A stretch of DNA of 64,000 nucleotides, taken from Rosa chinensis. Taxonomy: Eukaryota; Streptophyta; Magnoliopsida; Rosales; Rosaceae. The notes beneath the pieces are model-generated. The model was not told the origin of the DNA. It was given only the letters and a program-made list of their open reading frames with translations, and ran no database searches. Position 1 is the first letter of the stretch. Every line of letters begins with the position of its first letter. Shown piece after piece: positions 1-10,897 of this stretch. The translations under genes and the position numbers were made by a program. The stretch covers positions 1,611,001 through 1,675,000 of the forward strand of contig NC_037089.1 of assembly GCF_002994745.2 (NCBI RefSeq), read 5' to 3'.

Positions 1-231
1 TTTGTAATAAGAAAAGTTGAAATAATCCCATAGTGATATAGCTGCCAAATCAATAAATCTGCACTAAAACTTACTTCCCCCTTCTTTGATTCGTCCAATC
101 GATTGTAAAACCGCAGAACATAAACATCCTACACAACAACAACAACAAAAATTAAACAACAGTGCATATATCAAATTGTCAACGACACTGTTTGAGAACG
201 AAAATGCCTGAAATGGAAGCAATGTCATTAC

Positions 232-780
232 CCCATAGTACACCTTCCGACGCCCAACCTCCTCTAGCATCAGTGTAGGTCCAACAACGCCCCTCCTAAT
301 AGGTTTCTGCCCATTCAGACAGCACCAAACAATACTACATTACCTCTAAACAACACAAAAATCAAGACAATCTCCAAACAATACTACATTACCACTAAAA
401 CAACATAAAAATCATACAATCATATCGGAGAAAGAAAGGAAGGGGATGAGTGATATTCTTACAATGCCTGGGTTTTCGTGAGGATCACGCTTGTACATCT
501 CGACATACTTGCCTCGGATGAAGAGAAACCGGAGGTGACAGTACTCGTGGCCGATGGAATTGACTCCCAAATGATACACCCAACCGAAATACTCAAACGT
601 CGACCCTCCGCCTACTACTCCTCCACCTCCACCTCCACCTCCACCTCCTCCTCCGCCACCGCCACCGCCTCTCTGATCATCTCCTCCTCCTCCGCCTCCG
701 AACAGTCCGCTCAGCGACACGGCGGCAAAGTCGGACAACGATCTCCGGTGATGCGAAGTCGTCGGCGGCGCCTCCGCCAT
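232..780 (-). CDS. EDR2-like PH/START/DUF1336 protein, first two exons (partial)
   Basis: Two exons are visible. Exon 1 (780-463, ATG at 780) encodes a Ser- and Gly-rich leader with a run of about 17 glycines, then the start of a pleckstrin-homology domain with the motif GHEYCHLRFLFIRGKYVEMY followed by KRDPHENPGI. The donor is GT at 462-461. Exon 2 (306-232) follows an AG acceptor and reads KPIRRGVVGPTLMLEEVGRR, KVYYG, ending at a GT donor (231-230); both junctions are phase 0. This matches the N-terminus of the plant EDR2-like family, where a PH domain is followed by START and DUF1336 lipid-binding domains; members bind phosphoinositides and EDR2 restrains cell death in pathogen defence. 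The rest of the gene lies left of the window. The Gly run is encoded by a CCN-rich simple repeat and may vary in length. Family assignment is from recognition, not a search. Confidence 0.85.
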
Positions 781-1698
781 CGTCGGAAAAAAGCTTAAGC
801 TAGGGGGGAGAAGCTCTAGCTCTAGCTCTAGCTTAGTCTCGGTCGGAGCGAGCTAGGTTCCTTCCGGGACGATGACGGACGATGATCCGGTCCGATTCCA
901 AATCGGTGAAGGATCGATCGAGGGAGACGAGAGAGAGAAGAGAGAGAGAGAGCGATTAGAGAGAGAGAGGGTGGTGATGACATTGCCTCCCTCTTTTTGC
1001 TGCTCACTATTTGCTATCTTTTCCATTCCCTCCCTCCCTATTTTTGGTTCTTCGTCTCTCTCCCTCCCTCATTTTGTATCGAAAACCAAGGTTAACGGCC
1101 AGCTTATGTGTGGGTCCCTGTTCTTTCTTTGCATTCTCCATGCAAAACCGCCACGTAAGCTAACGAACCCAGCCTTGATTTTTTTTTTCTTTTGTTTTTT
1201 TCTAATGAAATTTTTTTCTCCTTCTGATTCTCTTGACTCCGATGACAAACCGAGCGTTGAGCCTTAGCCTTATTACGGGAAGTAATACCATACATGTACG
1301 AGAAATTCTATTATAGACGCATGTATGACATATATCGTGTGTGAGTATTCTTTTATCTTTTATCTACTTATGTCTTACACACTGTCTGATTCTGTGTATA
1401 TGGTAGAAATTTTGATTATTAAGTGCTCTCAAAATCACTTTTAAATGCTTCTAACAATCTACCTGAAATTACTTCCAAAATATGTAAAATGCTTTTCAAA
1501 TTTGACATAAACGCTCTTTTGCATAAGAAGAAGTCGAGTGCTTCTCACCTAGAAGTCTAGAACAAACCCCCCAACCCTCCGTGTTCTCATCCGTCGTTTC
1601 CTCCAAACCTTCCCAATTAGGGCAGCCCAAAACAACCACCACCACCAAAAACAACAAAAGCACCACCCACCACCATCCCTTAACTTGAAAAGATCATA
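781..1698. promoter_or_regulatory. shared 5' region between the EDR2-like gene and the next gene
   Basis: This gap is the probable 5' UTR and promoter of the minus-strand EDR2-like gene and the upstream region of the plus-strand gene after it. It holds a CTCTAG repeat (about 811-832), a GA-rich tract (927-969) and CT-rich stretches (about 1003-1076), which are common in plant 5' UTRs and promoters. A 131-codon open frame at 872-1267 is low-complexity and not believable as a gene. From about 1620 to 1680 the sequence is ACC/CAA-rich, like the leader of the next gene. Confidence 0.5.
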
Positions 1699-1701
1699 CA
1701 T

Positions 1702-2239
1702 TGCATTTGAATCCATCACAGAACTTCATCGGAGAGAGACCGGAAAATGGACCTCCGGACCCGACTTCCCCAAGCGGCCTCAAGAAAAAGCTACGTTCTT
1801 CCCTTTGCAGTATCCCTTGCCTCACCAACTCTAAATCCCACCACCACCACCAGGGCTCCGCCACTGCCCCTGAGACCCCTCAAGGCTGCAGCGCCAGCGG
1901 CCGCAGCGGAGATGATTTAGGCCTCCTACGTCCCTCCGACGCCTCCCTCTCCACCCCAAAATCAGCACGCTCTCACCACCACCACGAGTTCTCCGAGCTG
2001 AAGGACAAATGTCGGAAAGTCATTGGCCGCATGGGGCGCCACAGCGGGAGGAGGCACTCCGGGGACTTCAAGTACGTGTACGACGAGTTGAGTTACGCGC
2101 TCAACTTTGATCACGAGGACCCCAACATGGATGACGACAGCTTTCCCCCAGAAACTTCTCGGCGAGGTTGCCGCATTCCCCTCCGGCTGAGTCCGCCGCC
2201 GCTTCTCCGGCGTCCAAGGAGATTACTGTAGCTAATTAA
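1702..2239 (+). pseudogene. small plant protein gene (RNFSARLP motif), start codon lost and frameshifted
   Basis: The main reading frame runs from about 1702 to a TAG at 2229-2231. It encodes a basic, His- and Ser-rich protein with LKKKLRSSLCSIPCL near the N-terminus, ELKDKCRKVIGRMGRH in the middle and ELSYALNF later. This order resembles a family of small uncharacterised plant proteins; a link to Arabidopsis ASG8 is possible but uncertain. Two defects are visible. No in-frame ATG precedes the conserved part: an in-frame TGA is at 1686-1688, and the best start position reads ATTG instead of ATG around 1700. The conserved C-terminus RNFSARLPHSPPAES is in another frame, restored if the C run at 2145-2149 had one more C; that frame ends with TAA at 2237-2239. 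Either the gene is dead or the assembly has two one-base errors. Confidence 0.6.
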
Positions 2240-2346
2240 ATCCCCGCCTGAGGGATTGAGGTTAATTCATTATTGACTGACTAGGCTAATTGAATTTCAC
2301 TGTTTATACATTAATGCTGTATATAAACGTACACTACGTAACCTTT

Positions 2347-3822
2347 TTTTTTGAGTAAAAGAATGATCTTTATTAATGGGGATTAGCCTGAGTTATAATC
2401 TCGGGCTAGTATATCTAGGATACATTCAGGAGGAGTATCCCTCCATACATGTCTATCATTCTCATCAAAAGCTAGACTAGCCAATCGGTGAGCCACGCCA
2501 TTACAAGTTCTAGGAGCAAAACACACTTTCAATTCCGGTTTGGCCTTCAGCATAGCATGAATATCAGCCATTATTGCTGCATATGCCAGTAGATCAAATC
2601 TGGGATTTTTGAGGTCCAGAGTGGCCTCCAAACAGTCTGTTTCAATAACAACCGGTTGCCTTGGAAAGGTGCACAACAGTTTTAGTCCTTCGTTGATTGC
2701 CATCAACTCTACTTGTTTTGCACTCTCCACGTACATGTTGAACTGGTAATGTAAATGCAGCTTTAAAATTTCCTTGCGTATCTCGCAAGATTCCACCAAG
2801 TCCACCTTTGGTTTGATCTGGAACAAAACTACCATCCACATTGAGCTTAACTACCTTCAATATCCGGTTGCCACTTGTTTTTCTGGTTTGTTATTTTGGC
2901 CGGTTGGTTGGATTGTCTTGCTTTTCTAAAGTCTTCAAGCCATGAAAATGCAGTAAACATTATCTCATTATGTGATTGAGAAATACCTTGCCAGAACATG
3001 CTGTTCCGATTTTTCCATATTCCCCAAAGACTCATGAGCAGCTTGTCAAACACATCTTGCTGCAGCGTTGTTGCCATGTCGAGCATCCAACTCTTGAAGT
3101 CCATATTTGGTGCAATATGCTGCTGGAAATTAAAAGGTGGTGCAGAGAGAATATTGTGAGCTGTAGGACACTTACAAAAGATGTGCGTTCTATCCTCAAA
3201 CTTGGCAGGGCAGAGAAGGCAGCTAGTGTCACCAGTGAACCCTTTCCGAAGAAGAGACCCCTTTGTGGGCAACAAATTGTTACAAGCACGCCAGGCATTG
3301 ATCTGGACTTTACCTGGAACTTTTGATTTCCATATTCGCTGCCATAAAGGTCTGAAAGGATCTCCATGTGATGTGGAGGCCAAAGTTGGGCTTAGAACTT
3401 GCTCTCGTGCAATCCAATAAGCGGTCTTGACAGAGTAAAAACCCTTCTTTTCTGGCTTCCAGAAAATTCTATCTGCACTTGTTCTTGCAGTTAGAGGAAT
3501 GCACATAATTTTGTCAGCAATATTTCCCGGAAAAAGCGAAAGTACAACTTCAGACTTCCAAGTTTTGGTGTCTTCATCTATCAACTCGGATACCATCTCT
3601 AGCTGCGAGTTTGGGGGCTTATGAATTTGATATTGAGGACATCCAGGTATCCATTTATCTGTCCAAATTCGTACCATGCTGCCATCTCCAATGCGCCAAT
3701 GTACACCTGCATTTAGGATGGAACGACTTTGTAGAATGCTTCTCCACGAGAAAGATGGAGCTTCACCTAGTTCAGCTTCCCAAAAGGAAGAATTGGGATA
3801 ATATCTAGCTTTGTATAGCCTA
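2347..3822 (-). mobile_element. 5'-truncated LINE (non-LTR retrotransposon) with 18-bp target duplication
   Basis: The element is bounded by perfect 18-bp direct repeats GTACACTACGTAACCTTT at 2329-2346 and 3823-3840. A T-run at the left edge is the poly(A) tail of a minus-strand insertion. Its coding content is the C-terminal third of a plant LINE ORF2. The 5' end is cut off inside the region after the reverse transcriptase. This is the classic product of incomplete target-primed reverse transcription. It landed about 90-110 bp after the stop of the preceding small gene, probably in its 3' UTR. Confidence 0.9.
2383..3821 (-). pseudogene. LINE ORF2 C-terminus: zf-RVT region plus RNase H, frameshifted
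   Basis: Reading on the minus strand from 3821, the frame begins with a conserved post-RT segment (ARYYPNSSFWEAELG, then HWRIGDGSMVRIWTDKW). It continues to 2847 through the zf-RVT zinc-binding region, with CLLCPAKFEDRTHIFCKC as the Cys/His cluster. A one-base frameshift near 2855 leads into an RNase H domain (KLNVDGSFVPDQTKGGLGG), and a second near 2735 leads into its second half (VELMAINEGLKLL, VIETDCLEA, NGVAHRLASLAF), ending at 2383. The acidic residues in NVDGSF and ETD fit the RNase H catalytic positions of plant LINEs. No reverse transcriptase is present, so the copy is inactive. Confidence 0.9.
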
Positions 3823-3840
3823 GTACACTACGTAACCTTT

Positions 3841-4862
3841 CTCGATCTGCATGGTTTTTTACTTTTCTTTTCTGTAAATTTTTCATTAAAAATGTTCTTC
3901 TGCAGAAGTGGAATTCGCGTAGGGGAGGTTATCATTGCATAATTAGTTACCTCTTGTATACTGTTTTGTATTTGCCTAGCTCTGGGTCCAAGAAAAAAGA
4001 AATTACTAATGACTAGCTTCCTATCAGAATTATCCATGAGTTGACATCCTGCTAATTAATTAATTAACACGCTACAGAACCAAACCCTAGAGTCCTAGTC
4101 TCCTAGACCATGCCACCATGGCAATGATTGGAAGTTTCCTACAGCGCTTAAAATAAATAAAAATCAAAACAAGACGGAAGAAATGTTAAAAAATTTGCAG
4201 CAAAGTGCAGTTTTTTCTTAATGCATATATATAGATCGATGTAATAGTTGGCAAACAAATGAATTCTCTAAGATTAGATTGCAGAGGACTATTATGTATG
4301 AAGTCCTGAAGTCTAAAATTACATCTAAATACTTCAGTTTTACATCTAAAATTGTATTGCTGAGGTCTTGTTTTTGGAGCCAAACTGTATATGTGTTCCA
4401 ACAGCACATTCGAGCTCTTTTCCACATAAACTGGCGCGTCAGGTTTTGATTACATTCCGATATCGAAAGGAACATCTTTCAGAGGAGGAGGAGCATTCTT
4501 AATTCCTTCGATATAGAGATATATGCACTTGAAGCCTCACATTTAGTCATTTAGACTTGAAAAAGAAGCGGTAGAAGTGGAAGCTAGCCGCCCCTCTTTG
4601 CCACCCAACGGGCCACTGTTAATTCCTCGCCTTGTGGACCATCAAAAAGAAAATACGGAAAAAAGAAAAATTGGTTTAGCAAGACTATTTCTTATATATG
4701 TATCTATCTATACACACATATCGATCTATATGGTTTAAATGCGATATAATAGATTGGTTTATATATACACCTAAACTCGGCTTTGATGGGGTCGTCAAAA
4801 GTACCTTGATATATGTCAATAATGTCATTCCTTATTTTTTTTTTTTATAGCCATATACTCGG
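3841..4862. other. intergenic, no gene recognised
   Basis: AT-rich sequence with stops in all frames and only short, composition-driven open frames. It continues the target locus after the LINE and runs up to the first HCF101-derived block. I see no RNA gene or transposon end in it. Confidence 0.5.
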
Positions 4863-4864
4863 CT

Positions 4865-5316
<452 letters not shown>

Positions 5317-5756
5317 TTATGCAAGGACCTTTGAACTTAAATTTTTAAGTTGAATTATTGAGATTTATCAGAGAAAACTGATTGAGATGGAAGCTTCATT
5401 AACAAAAGCTTACAAGAATTTCATTGGCGATAATGGACATTAGACCAACTGTAAGATATAACTTGTTCAATCGGTTATAATTGACAATATTTTAGTATTC
5501 AACAAATCTGATGGACTATTATCATTTTCTCAAAGCTAGCTTCCTTTTAGGGTGACTCTAATTCACTATATAACTCAGAACTGCAAAACTGCAAAACTTT
5601 TAGGGTTCTACAGGAAACGTTTAGGAAGCTTCTATCAATTCAATATATAACTCCCAAATTCAATTTTTTTTACAAATTACTACTTAGGGTGAAATACAAT
5701 TCAAAATCATCAGTTTATCTTCTTCACACTAATATATCTTTTGTTCAGGTTGCACC

Positions 5757-6290
5757 ATGGCTCTTGATTTTCTCGCAGGAGCACCCTTTCAGCTCCTGTC
5801 CGATGGGGTTAAGTTAGCGCTTGAGAATACTAAGATGTTCAAGACTCAACTGAAGCTGCTGGAATGTAGTCTAAGAAAACTCCAGCCACATGTTGTTGAG
5901 CAGCTAAGATAGCACAACTTGCATCTCAGCCTTTCAACAAGATAATTGGAAGAGCTAGAGAGGAAAATGAATGACGATGTAGAGCTCCTTCACAAATTGT
6001 CAAGTGTTAGTGTTCTAAATCTGCATGTATGGTGCTGTTGCGTGAGGAGATATGGAGAAGACCTTGAAGATTTAAACCTGGAGCTTCAAATCCTGCTAGG
6101 AAGGCTTAAGGTGGAGTCAATATGCACGAATGTGTTGTGTGAGGGGTTATGCAGAAGAGCTTGAAGATTTGAACAGAGAGCTTAAACTTCTGCTAAAAAT
6201 TCTTAAGATGGAGTCAATGTCACTGCTAGCCAGACAGTTCGCAATTTGGTCAAAATCAGTTGACACAATCGGACTGAGTGCTCAAAATTA
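5757..6290 (+). pseudogene. RPW8-domain remnant 1
   Basis: An ATG at 5757 opens a 51-codon frame starting MALDFLAGAPFQLLSDGV and continuing KMFKTQLKLLECSLRKLQPH, which ends at TAG 5910-5912. This resembles the N-terminus of the plant RPW8 domain, the coiled-coil region of RPW8 proteins and of ADR1/NRG1-type helper NLR immune receptors. The similarity continues in other frames (IAQLASQPFNKIIGRA, then LEELERKMNDDVELLHKLSS, then RYGEDLEDLNLELQILLGRL), so at least two frameshifts are present. No NB-ARC or LRR follows. The last part is tandemly duplicated. It is probably a dead fragment; recognition is by motif pattern only. Confidence 0.6.
6032..6222 (+). repeat. 98-bp tandem duplication inside RPW8 remnant 1
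   Basis: Two diverged copies, about 6032-6124 and 6130-6222, encode related peptides (YGEDLEDLNLELQILLGRLK and YAEELEDLNRELKLLLKILK). The spacing is about 98 bp. Confidence 0.7.
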
Positions 6291-7439
6291 ACCCTGCATC
6301 GAATTGTAGTTAGAATAAGTAGGGATCATTCTAGCCGAAGATTGACGTACACTTCCTATCAAAAATGTTAAACAAACAATTATTATTCACAAAGTGTAAA
6401 GAAATAAATAAAAGAAAGTATAAATATTTACCAAAATTACAAGATAAGAGGGGATTTATAAGAGTTTGTATTTTAATCTAACTATATAACCTAAGTGATT
6501 TTTTTTTTGGTTAAATCTTAATCAAAATAGAAGTAGATGAATGGAGGAAGTAGAGATGTAATTAACAACCATCAACACGTTAAGCAATTATCAATCATAA
6601 ACTTCGAATCAAACATGTCATAGAAAGAAATCAATCAAGAACAGAGATGAACGCATACAAAGTCCTTAATTATTACTTCCCTTAATTATTTAACTAGATG
6701 AACGCATCATAGTTAAACCTATTAAACATACATATCTAGTGAGTGATCAATTCCCTAACAAAACACAGTTAACGCATAAAGTTCCATGGAAGTTTGATTG
6801 ATTTAAGCAAAGCACATAAGTTAGAATGCTAATCAAACATGTAGAACTCATTGTTGATTTGCCTAAGGAACTATAAGTTTTTCACTAAGCAACTAAGACC
6901 TAGAACGCTAACAAATCTTAATCTGGAAACAATTATAACACTAAGTTTGCAACCAAAGAACACAAAACATATAAAAGGTGGGATTGAAGCACAAAATCAA
7001 CAAACAATTATCAACATATCATGAAATCGCAAATTATAATATGAAAATTTCTAAGACGTTTTCATGCTTCAAGGTAATTGAAAACTAAACATCAAAACAT
7101 ACTCTTTATTCTCACATAGTTTCAAAATATCCATTTAAAACAAAATTCTAGAAAGCTAGTGAAATTTTCTTTAACGTTACAAAATAAAGAAACCGAAAAC
7201 AATATAGAGAAGGTCATGGTTACACTTTTAAGGAAGCTTCAAGAATGGAAGAAGATCTTCAAAGCTTCAGATACTTGTTAGACAGATTGCAATTTGGACC
7301 AAGTCACTAGACCATGACCCGGATGGACCGGGGAAAAATCAGCTTCAGGTTAGCAATCAGCAAAGTGATACAATTGGGCAAGGTGTTGCGACAAGAGAAG
7401 GAGCTGTTGCGACAAGAGAAGGAGCTGCTGCTCCTTTTC
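6291..7439. other. gene-poor duplicated sequence with RPW8-like traces
   Basis: No intact gene. Bases 6531-6716 are repeated with about 90% similarity at 10721-10897, showing that this block was copied with the HCF101 fragments. Near 7205-7310 a short stretch (RQIAIWTKSLDH) repeats the end of RPW8 remnant 1 (RQFAIWSKSVDT). A 21-bp motif is doubled at about 7384-7425. Confidence 0.5.
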
Positions 7440-7760
7440 TGAAATCACGAATTCAGGATGCATTTCATGCATTCTACGAAGCTCTATAAGGAAATGCTAA
7501 CAGTTGTAAGATTTATACAGATTTGGAACTAACTCTACAATATTTGCAACCATTGCTGTTACTCCTATCTACACATGGCCAAGCCTTCCATTCAAAGGAA
7601 GTACTGTTGAAGGAACTCCATTTGTGCCTATCTACACAGCTTGTTCGCAAATATTGGAATAGGTACAAAAGTAATTACAAGTACAAGCTTTCTCAATTAG
7701 ATTTTGATCTCCAAGGCCTCTTCCTTAGACTTTCTTGGAAATTAAAAATGATTTGAAGAG
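7440..7760 (+). pseudogene. RPW8-domain remnant 2
   Basis: The sequence reads FLKSRIQDAFHAFYEAL, then after frame disruption LELTLQYLQPLLLLLS, VLLKELHLCLSTQLVRKYWN, and NYKYKLSQLDFDLQGLF. The order (helix with LQYLQP, an LVRK turn, KYKYKLSQLD, then a hydrophobic helix) follows the second half of an RPW8 domain. The best single frame is 7523-7756. It may be the second domain of the same dead gene as remnant 1 or a separate fragment. No NB-ARC motif follows. Recognition is by pattern, so confidence is moderate. Confidence 0.45.
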
Positions 7761-9021
7761 CTTGCAGATATAGATTGATCAGCAGCGTGCCTTGGTTCCA
7801 GCATGTGAAGTTGTGCCTATGGATTCCTCTAAAGTTGACATGGTAGCAGGGCAATCAGTCTCTGGTGACAGATGTACTGAGCAATTTTTTGGGGCAGATG
7901 AGGTTGGCGCGGTGTTGATACCCAAATTTCCACAAGTTCGAATTTAACTAGTGACAGGCAAAGGGAACGAGTCATCAACCTCGTAACCTAATTGAGCCTT
8001 CAAGCGAGCCCATTCTTATGTCAAAAGAGAGTTCTCCATTTAACAAGCGATACGAGATGCCTAAATACTCAAACGATTGACAGGCATTTCCAAATGAGCC
8101 AACACGCTTATTTACCATGCGATACGCGTAGACCCAAGCTACGTTTGGGGCTTATACGGTGGGATGTGGTGTGGAAGGTAACGGATCGTGCGAGGCCCAT
8201 TGTTATGATAAGGCCCGTCGATAATTTTGGACTTGGGAACCAAAATTCATGCTTTGAGGGCCAATATCTTAACATGGGCTAGTAGAGAGATGAAAGCAAG
8301 CCCAACAAAGACTTAGAGCCCACTAGAGTCACTCCCCTACCCAAAGTCCATTACACCAGAATCTGTAGCCCAAAAACTCGTTGGAGTCGTCTTCCCCAAA
8401 TCAAGAACGTTGTTCCATCAAGTTGTTGCTGGGATTACTACTCCACCTTTTTCTGGTAAGAACTCCAAGTCTATGCAAAAGCTTCCCAACTCTCATCCTC
8501 CGAAATCCTGCCTCAATTTCCAATAATTCTTAGATTTTTGTGATCACAATTTACAATAACACAAATTAGGGGATTATGATCTCTCAAAGATCACAGCAGC
8601 ACAAAATCTGGGATCCCCATCACCGTCCTATATCTGTGCCACTGGTCTTTACCCACATAGCCAAAGCAAGCTCTCACTCTTCTGGTTTCATGGGGAAAAC
8701 AAATGCTGAAAGTTTTAGAATGATCCCACCAAAACTGAGAATGCCCCTTCAAAGCCTTTGGTTCTTGGCACAAATCCTCCCCGTCTATCACCGCTATAAA
8801 AGGCGAGTTCATTGCCGTAGGAAAGGAATCCACAATAGCCCAGAAACATCAAGCAAGAGATCAAGCTTTATCTCTGAATCCCTAGCCATCAATTCTTCCC
8901 AACCAACCTTAACCCAAAATCCAGAAATCATGTTACTGCTGGAATTCTCCCTCTCTGCTGAACTCTCATGCATCTAGCTCCCACACCATGCCCGCCTATA
9001 AGTCCTGTTCTTATGAAATCT
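7761..9021. other. intergenic or unrecognised repeat
   Basis: Open frames at 7992-8282 and 8576-8977 (133 codons) have no family I recognise and no clear coding signature. The sequence from about 8280 to 8570 has the look of an old repeat, but no terminal repeats were found. Confidence 0.3.
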
Positions 9022-9121
9022 AGTCTAATCGCTGCTGTTATCATCAAGTCTAATCGCTGCTGTTATCATCAAGCCAAATAGCAGCCGTTATCGTCAAGCC
9101 AAATAGCTGCTGTTACATCTA
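9022..9121. repeat. four tandem 25-bp units
   Basis: Units start at 9022, 9047, 9072 and 9097. The first two are identical (AGTCTAATCGCTGCTGTTAT then CATCA). The last two share a variant start (AGCCAAATAG). There are no spacers. Confidence 0.85.
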
Positions 9122-9196
9122 ACAGGTTACAACGAAGTTGTTCTTGGGTCAACCTTTGAACGATTTTGGGCCTAGTCTCGCACAACTAGGAGGGTC

Positions 9197-9496
9197 TTGC
9201 TGCAAAGAGTCAGAATCACAAAGTCACCCTCACACGCGGAAACAGTTAAGCCTCTATCAATGTACAAGGTACTTGAGATTGACCCGAAAACTGAAATTAT
9301 CGAAACAAATTCAAGAAAGAAAGGAGCTTGTCACAAGGAAATTTGTCTTCTACTCGAGGACCCTAAGTTTGAGGAACTTCAGTTTGAGGAAGAGTTCGAG
9401 GAACGTAACTTTGAGGAACGACAATTCGATGAAGTGTTTGAGAAACTTCGGCTTGGGAAATTTGAGCATGCACTACTAGATTTAGACATCACATAA
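9197..9496 (+). other. unrecognised open frame with repeated FEE(R/L)xF motif
   Basis: A 99-codon frame ends in an acidic repeat (FEELQFEEEFEERNFEERQF). I do not recognise it. It has no clear promoter, and its 3' part is duplicated at 10896-11035 without the upstream half, so it behaves as part of a repeat rather than a gene. Confidence 0.25.
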
Positions 9497-9640
9497 TTTA
9501 AATTGGTAAGACTTGCACACAATGTAAAAAAGTTAACTAGCATCGTTTTAGAAAAATACCGATTTAAATGTGTATTATAAACATCAGTTCTTAAAATGAC
9601 CGGTGTTAAAAGTTTTGTTTTAAAATTTGCGGGGAACCTA
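9471..9640. mobile_element. possible CACTA transposon terminus (also at 11002)
   Basis: Both duplicate copies contain CACTACTAGA (9471 and 11002), followed by AT-rich sequence with ATCGGTTC/ACCGGTGTTAAA-type motifs, which look like CACTA terminal and subterminal repeats. No opposite terminus (inverted TAGTG with a 3-bp duplication) was found, so this is a fragment at best. Confidence 0.3.
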
Positions 9641-9814
9641 ATTTTCGTGAAAGTGCCAAGTGATTAATAGATTGAAGGAAGCGGGTACTAAAATTTAAAA
9701 CTCAGCGTAAACATAACTGAGTAAACTTTTCATTAGTATTTAAGAAATAATCACAAGTTTGTCAGTTTAGAACTATGTGAAATAATAATGGAATGGATGC
9801 GTGTGTTGCAAAAA

Positions 9815-10193
9815 TATACGCACCTTCATCCTTGAAAACATGCGTTGCGACATCAATAAATGCTAGCTTTTGAGGGATGGTAACAATAACAGCAGCAATC
9901 AATGGAACTACTTGAAATCCAGAACTTTGTCCAAATCAAAACCTAGAAATCTTGAATAGGAAAAAACTTGGGTAAAATATTCACATACAACATACTAGAT
10001 ACAAACTAATAGTTAATCACACAAATATGAAGGAGAATGCACAATTTGATTAATGGAATTCTCTTAATCTGGACCCCTAAATAAAAAGAAAAAATTAAAG
10101 TGCATATGGAAAGAAAGCAAGACCTGGCACAAAGGAAGCTGAATATCACCAATTCCAGGGGGCATGTCAACAACAAGGTAATCCAGCTCTCCT
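9815..10193 (-). pseudogene. HCF101: HCF101 fragment, copy B (two exons)
   Basis: It has the same two exons as copy A. The first (10193-10124) reads [20 protein letters not shown] with Thr-to-Ile and Thr-to-Pro changes in the conserved segment. The second (about 9911-9815) reads VVPLIAAVIVTIPQKLAFID. The changes are shared with copy C, and the flanks match C, so B and C come from a recent duplication. Similarity stops near 10325. Not functional. Confidence 0.85.
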
Positions 10194-10325
10194 CTACATA
10201 ATGAAATGAACAAAATTAGACACTAAAAGTACCATCTTGTAGCACTGAATTATGCAAGGGCCTTTGAACTTAAATTTTTAAGTTGAACTAATTGAGATGG
10301 AAGCTTCATTAACAAAAGCTTATAG

Positions 10326-10720
10326 TGCACTTTGATTTGAAAAGTGACAACTTACTTGTCAATCTTCGAGATCCACACCGCCCAATTTGCAAGGTAAGTG
10401 ACTGGAGTGCTCTTCCTTGCATTCAAAATGGCTTTATTTGCAGCAATAATACTCTTGCTGTTCAATACAGTGATCTATTAATATGCTTTTATTTATAGAG
10501 TGTATTTATAAGACCAAGTTCACACCTAACCAAATAAGAAAAGAAGCTCACATGTCTGCTTCTGATGTCAAGTTGGTGATTTGGGGTGTATTGGGCTATA
10601 TTTTGGTTTATGTAATTTTATCAGAGAAATGATTTCTGGAATGAGGCCATCAACCTCGCTAACTTGCACCATCCAAATGTGGTAGCTTTTTATGGCGTTG
10701 TACTTGATGGCCCGGGAGTA
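10326..10720. other. intergenic, no gene recognised
   Basis: AT-rich sequence between two duplicated blocks. Short open frames only. Confidence 0.4.
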
Positions 10721-10897
10721 GATGAATGGAGGAAGTAGAGATGTAATTAACAACCAGTAACACGTTAAGCAGATTATCAAACATAAACTTAGAATCAAAC
10801 ATAGCAGACAAAGAAATCAGTCAAGAACGGAGATGAACACATACAATGTCCTTAATTATTACTTCCCTTAATTATTTAACTAGATGAACGCACCATA
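10721..10897. repeat. second copy of 6531-6716
   Basis: A direct repeat of the block at 6531-6716, beginning AGTAGATGAATGGAGGAAGT in both. It joins directly to the duplicate that starts at about 10896. Confidence 0.85.

Larger units (their letters stand above)
9366..10325. repeat. segmental duplicate, copy 1 (partner 10896-11850)
   Basis: This stretch, from the FEE repeat through HCF101 copy B, is repeated in the same order and orientation at 10896-11850 at roughly 95% by eye. The pair is a direct duplication with a period of about 1.53 kb. Confidence 0.85.

Noticed and set aside
64..270. 68-codon Cys-rich open frame on the minus strand
   Set aside because: Its first 13 codons are exon 2 of the EDR2-like gene; the rest is intron read-through after the GT donor at 231-230.
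872..1267. 131-codon open frame
   Set aside because: Low-complexity GA/CT-rich promoter or leader sequence, no family.
8576..8977. 133-codon open frame on the plus strand
   Set aside because: No recognised family, start context or promoter; overlapping frame on the other strand is equally long, suggesting composition.
9022..9121. CRISPR-like short repeats
   Set aside because: The units are directly adjacent with no spacers, and this is a eukaryotic nuclear sequence.
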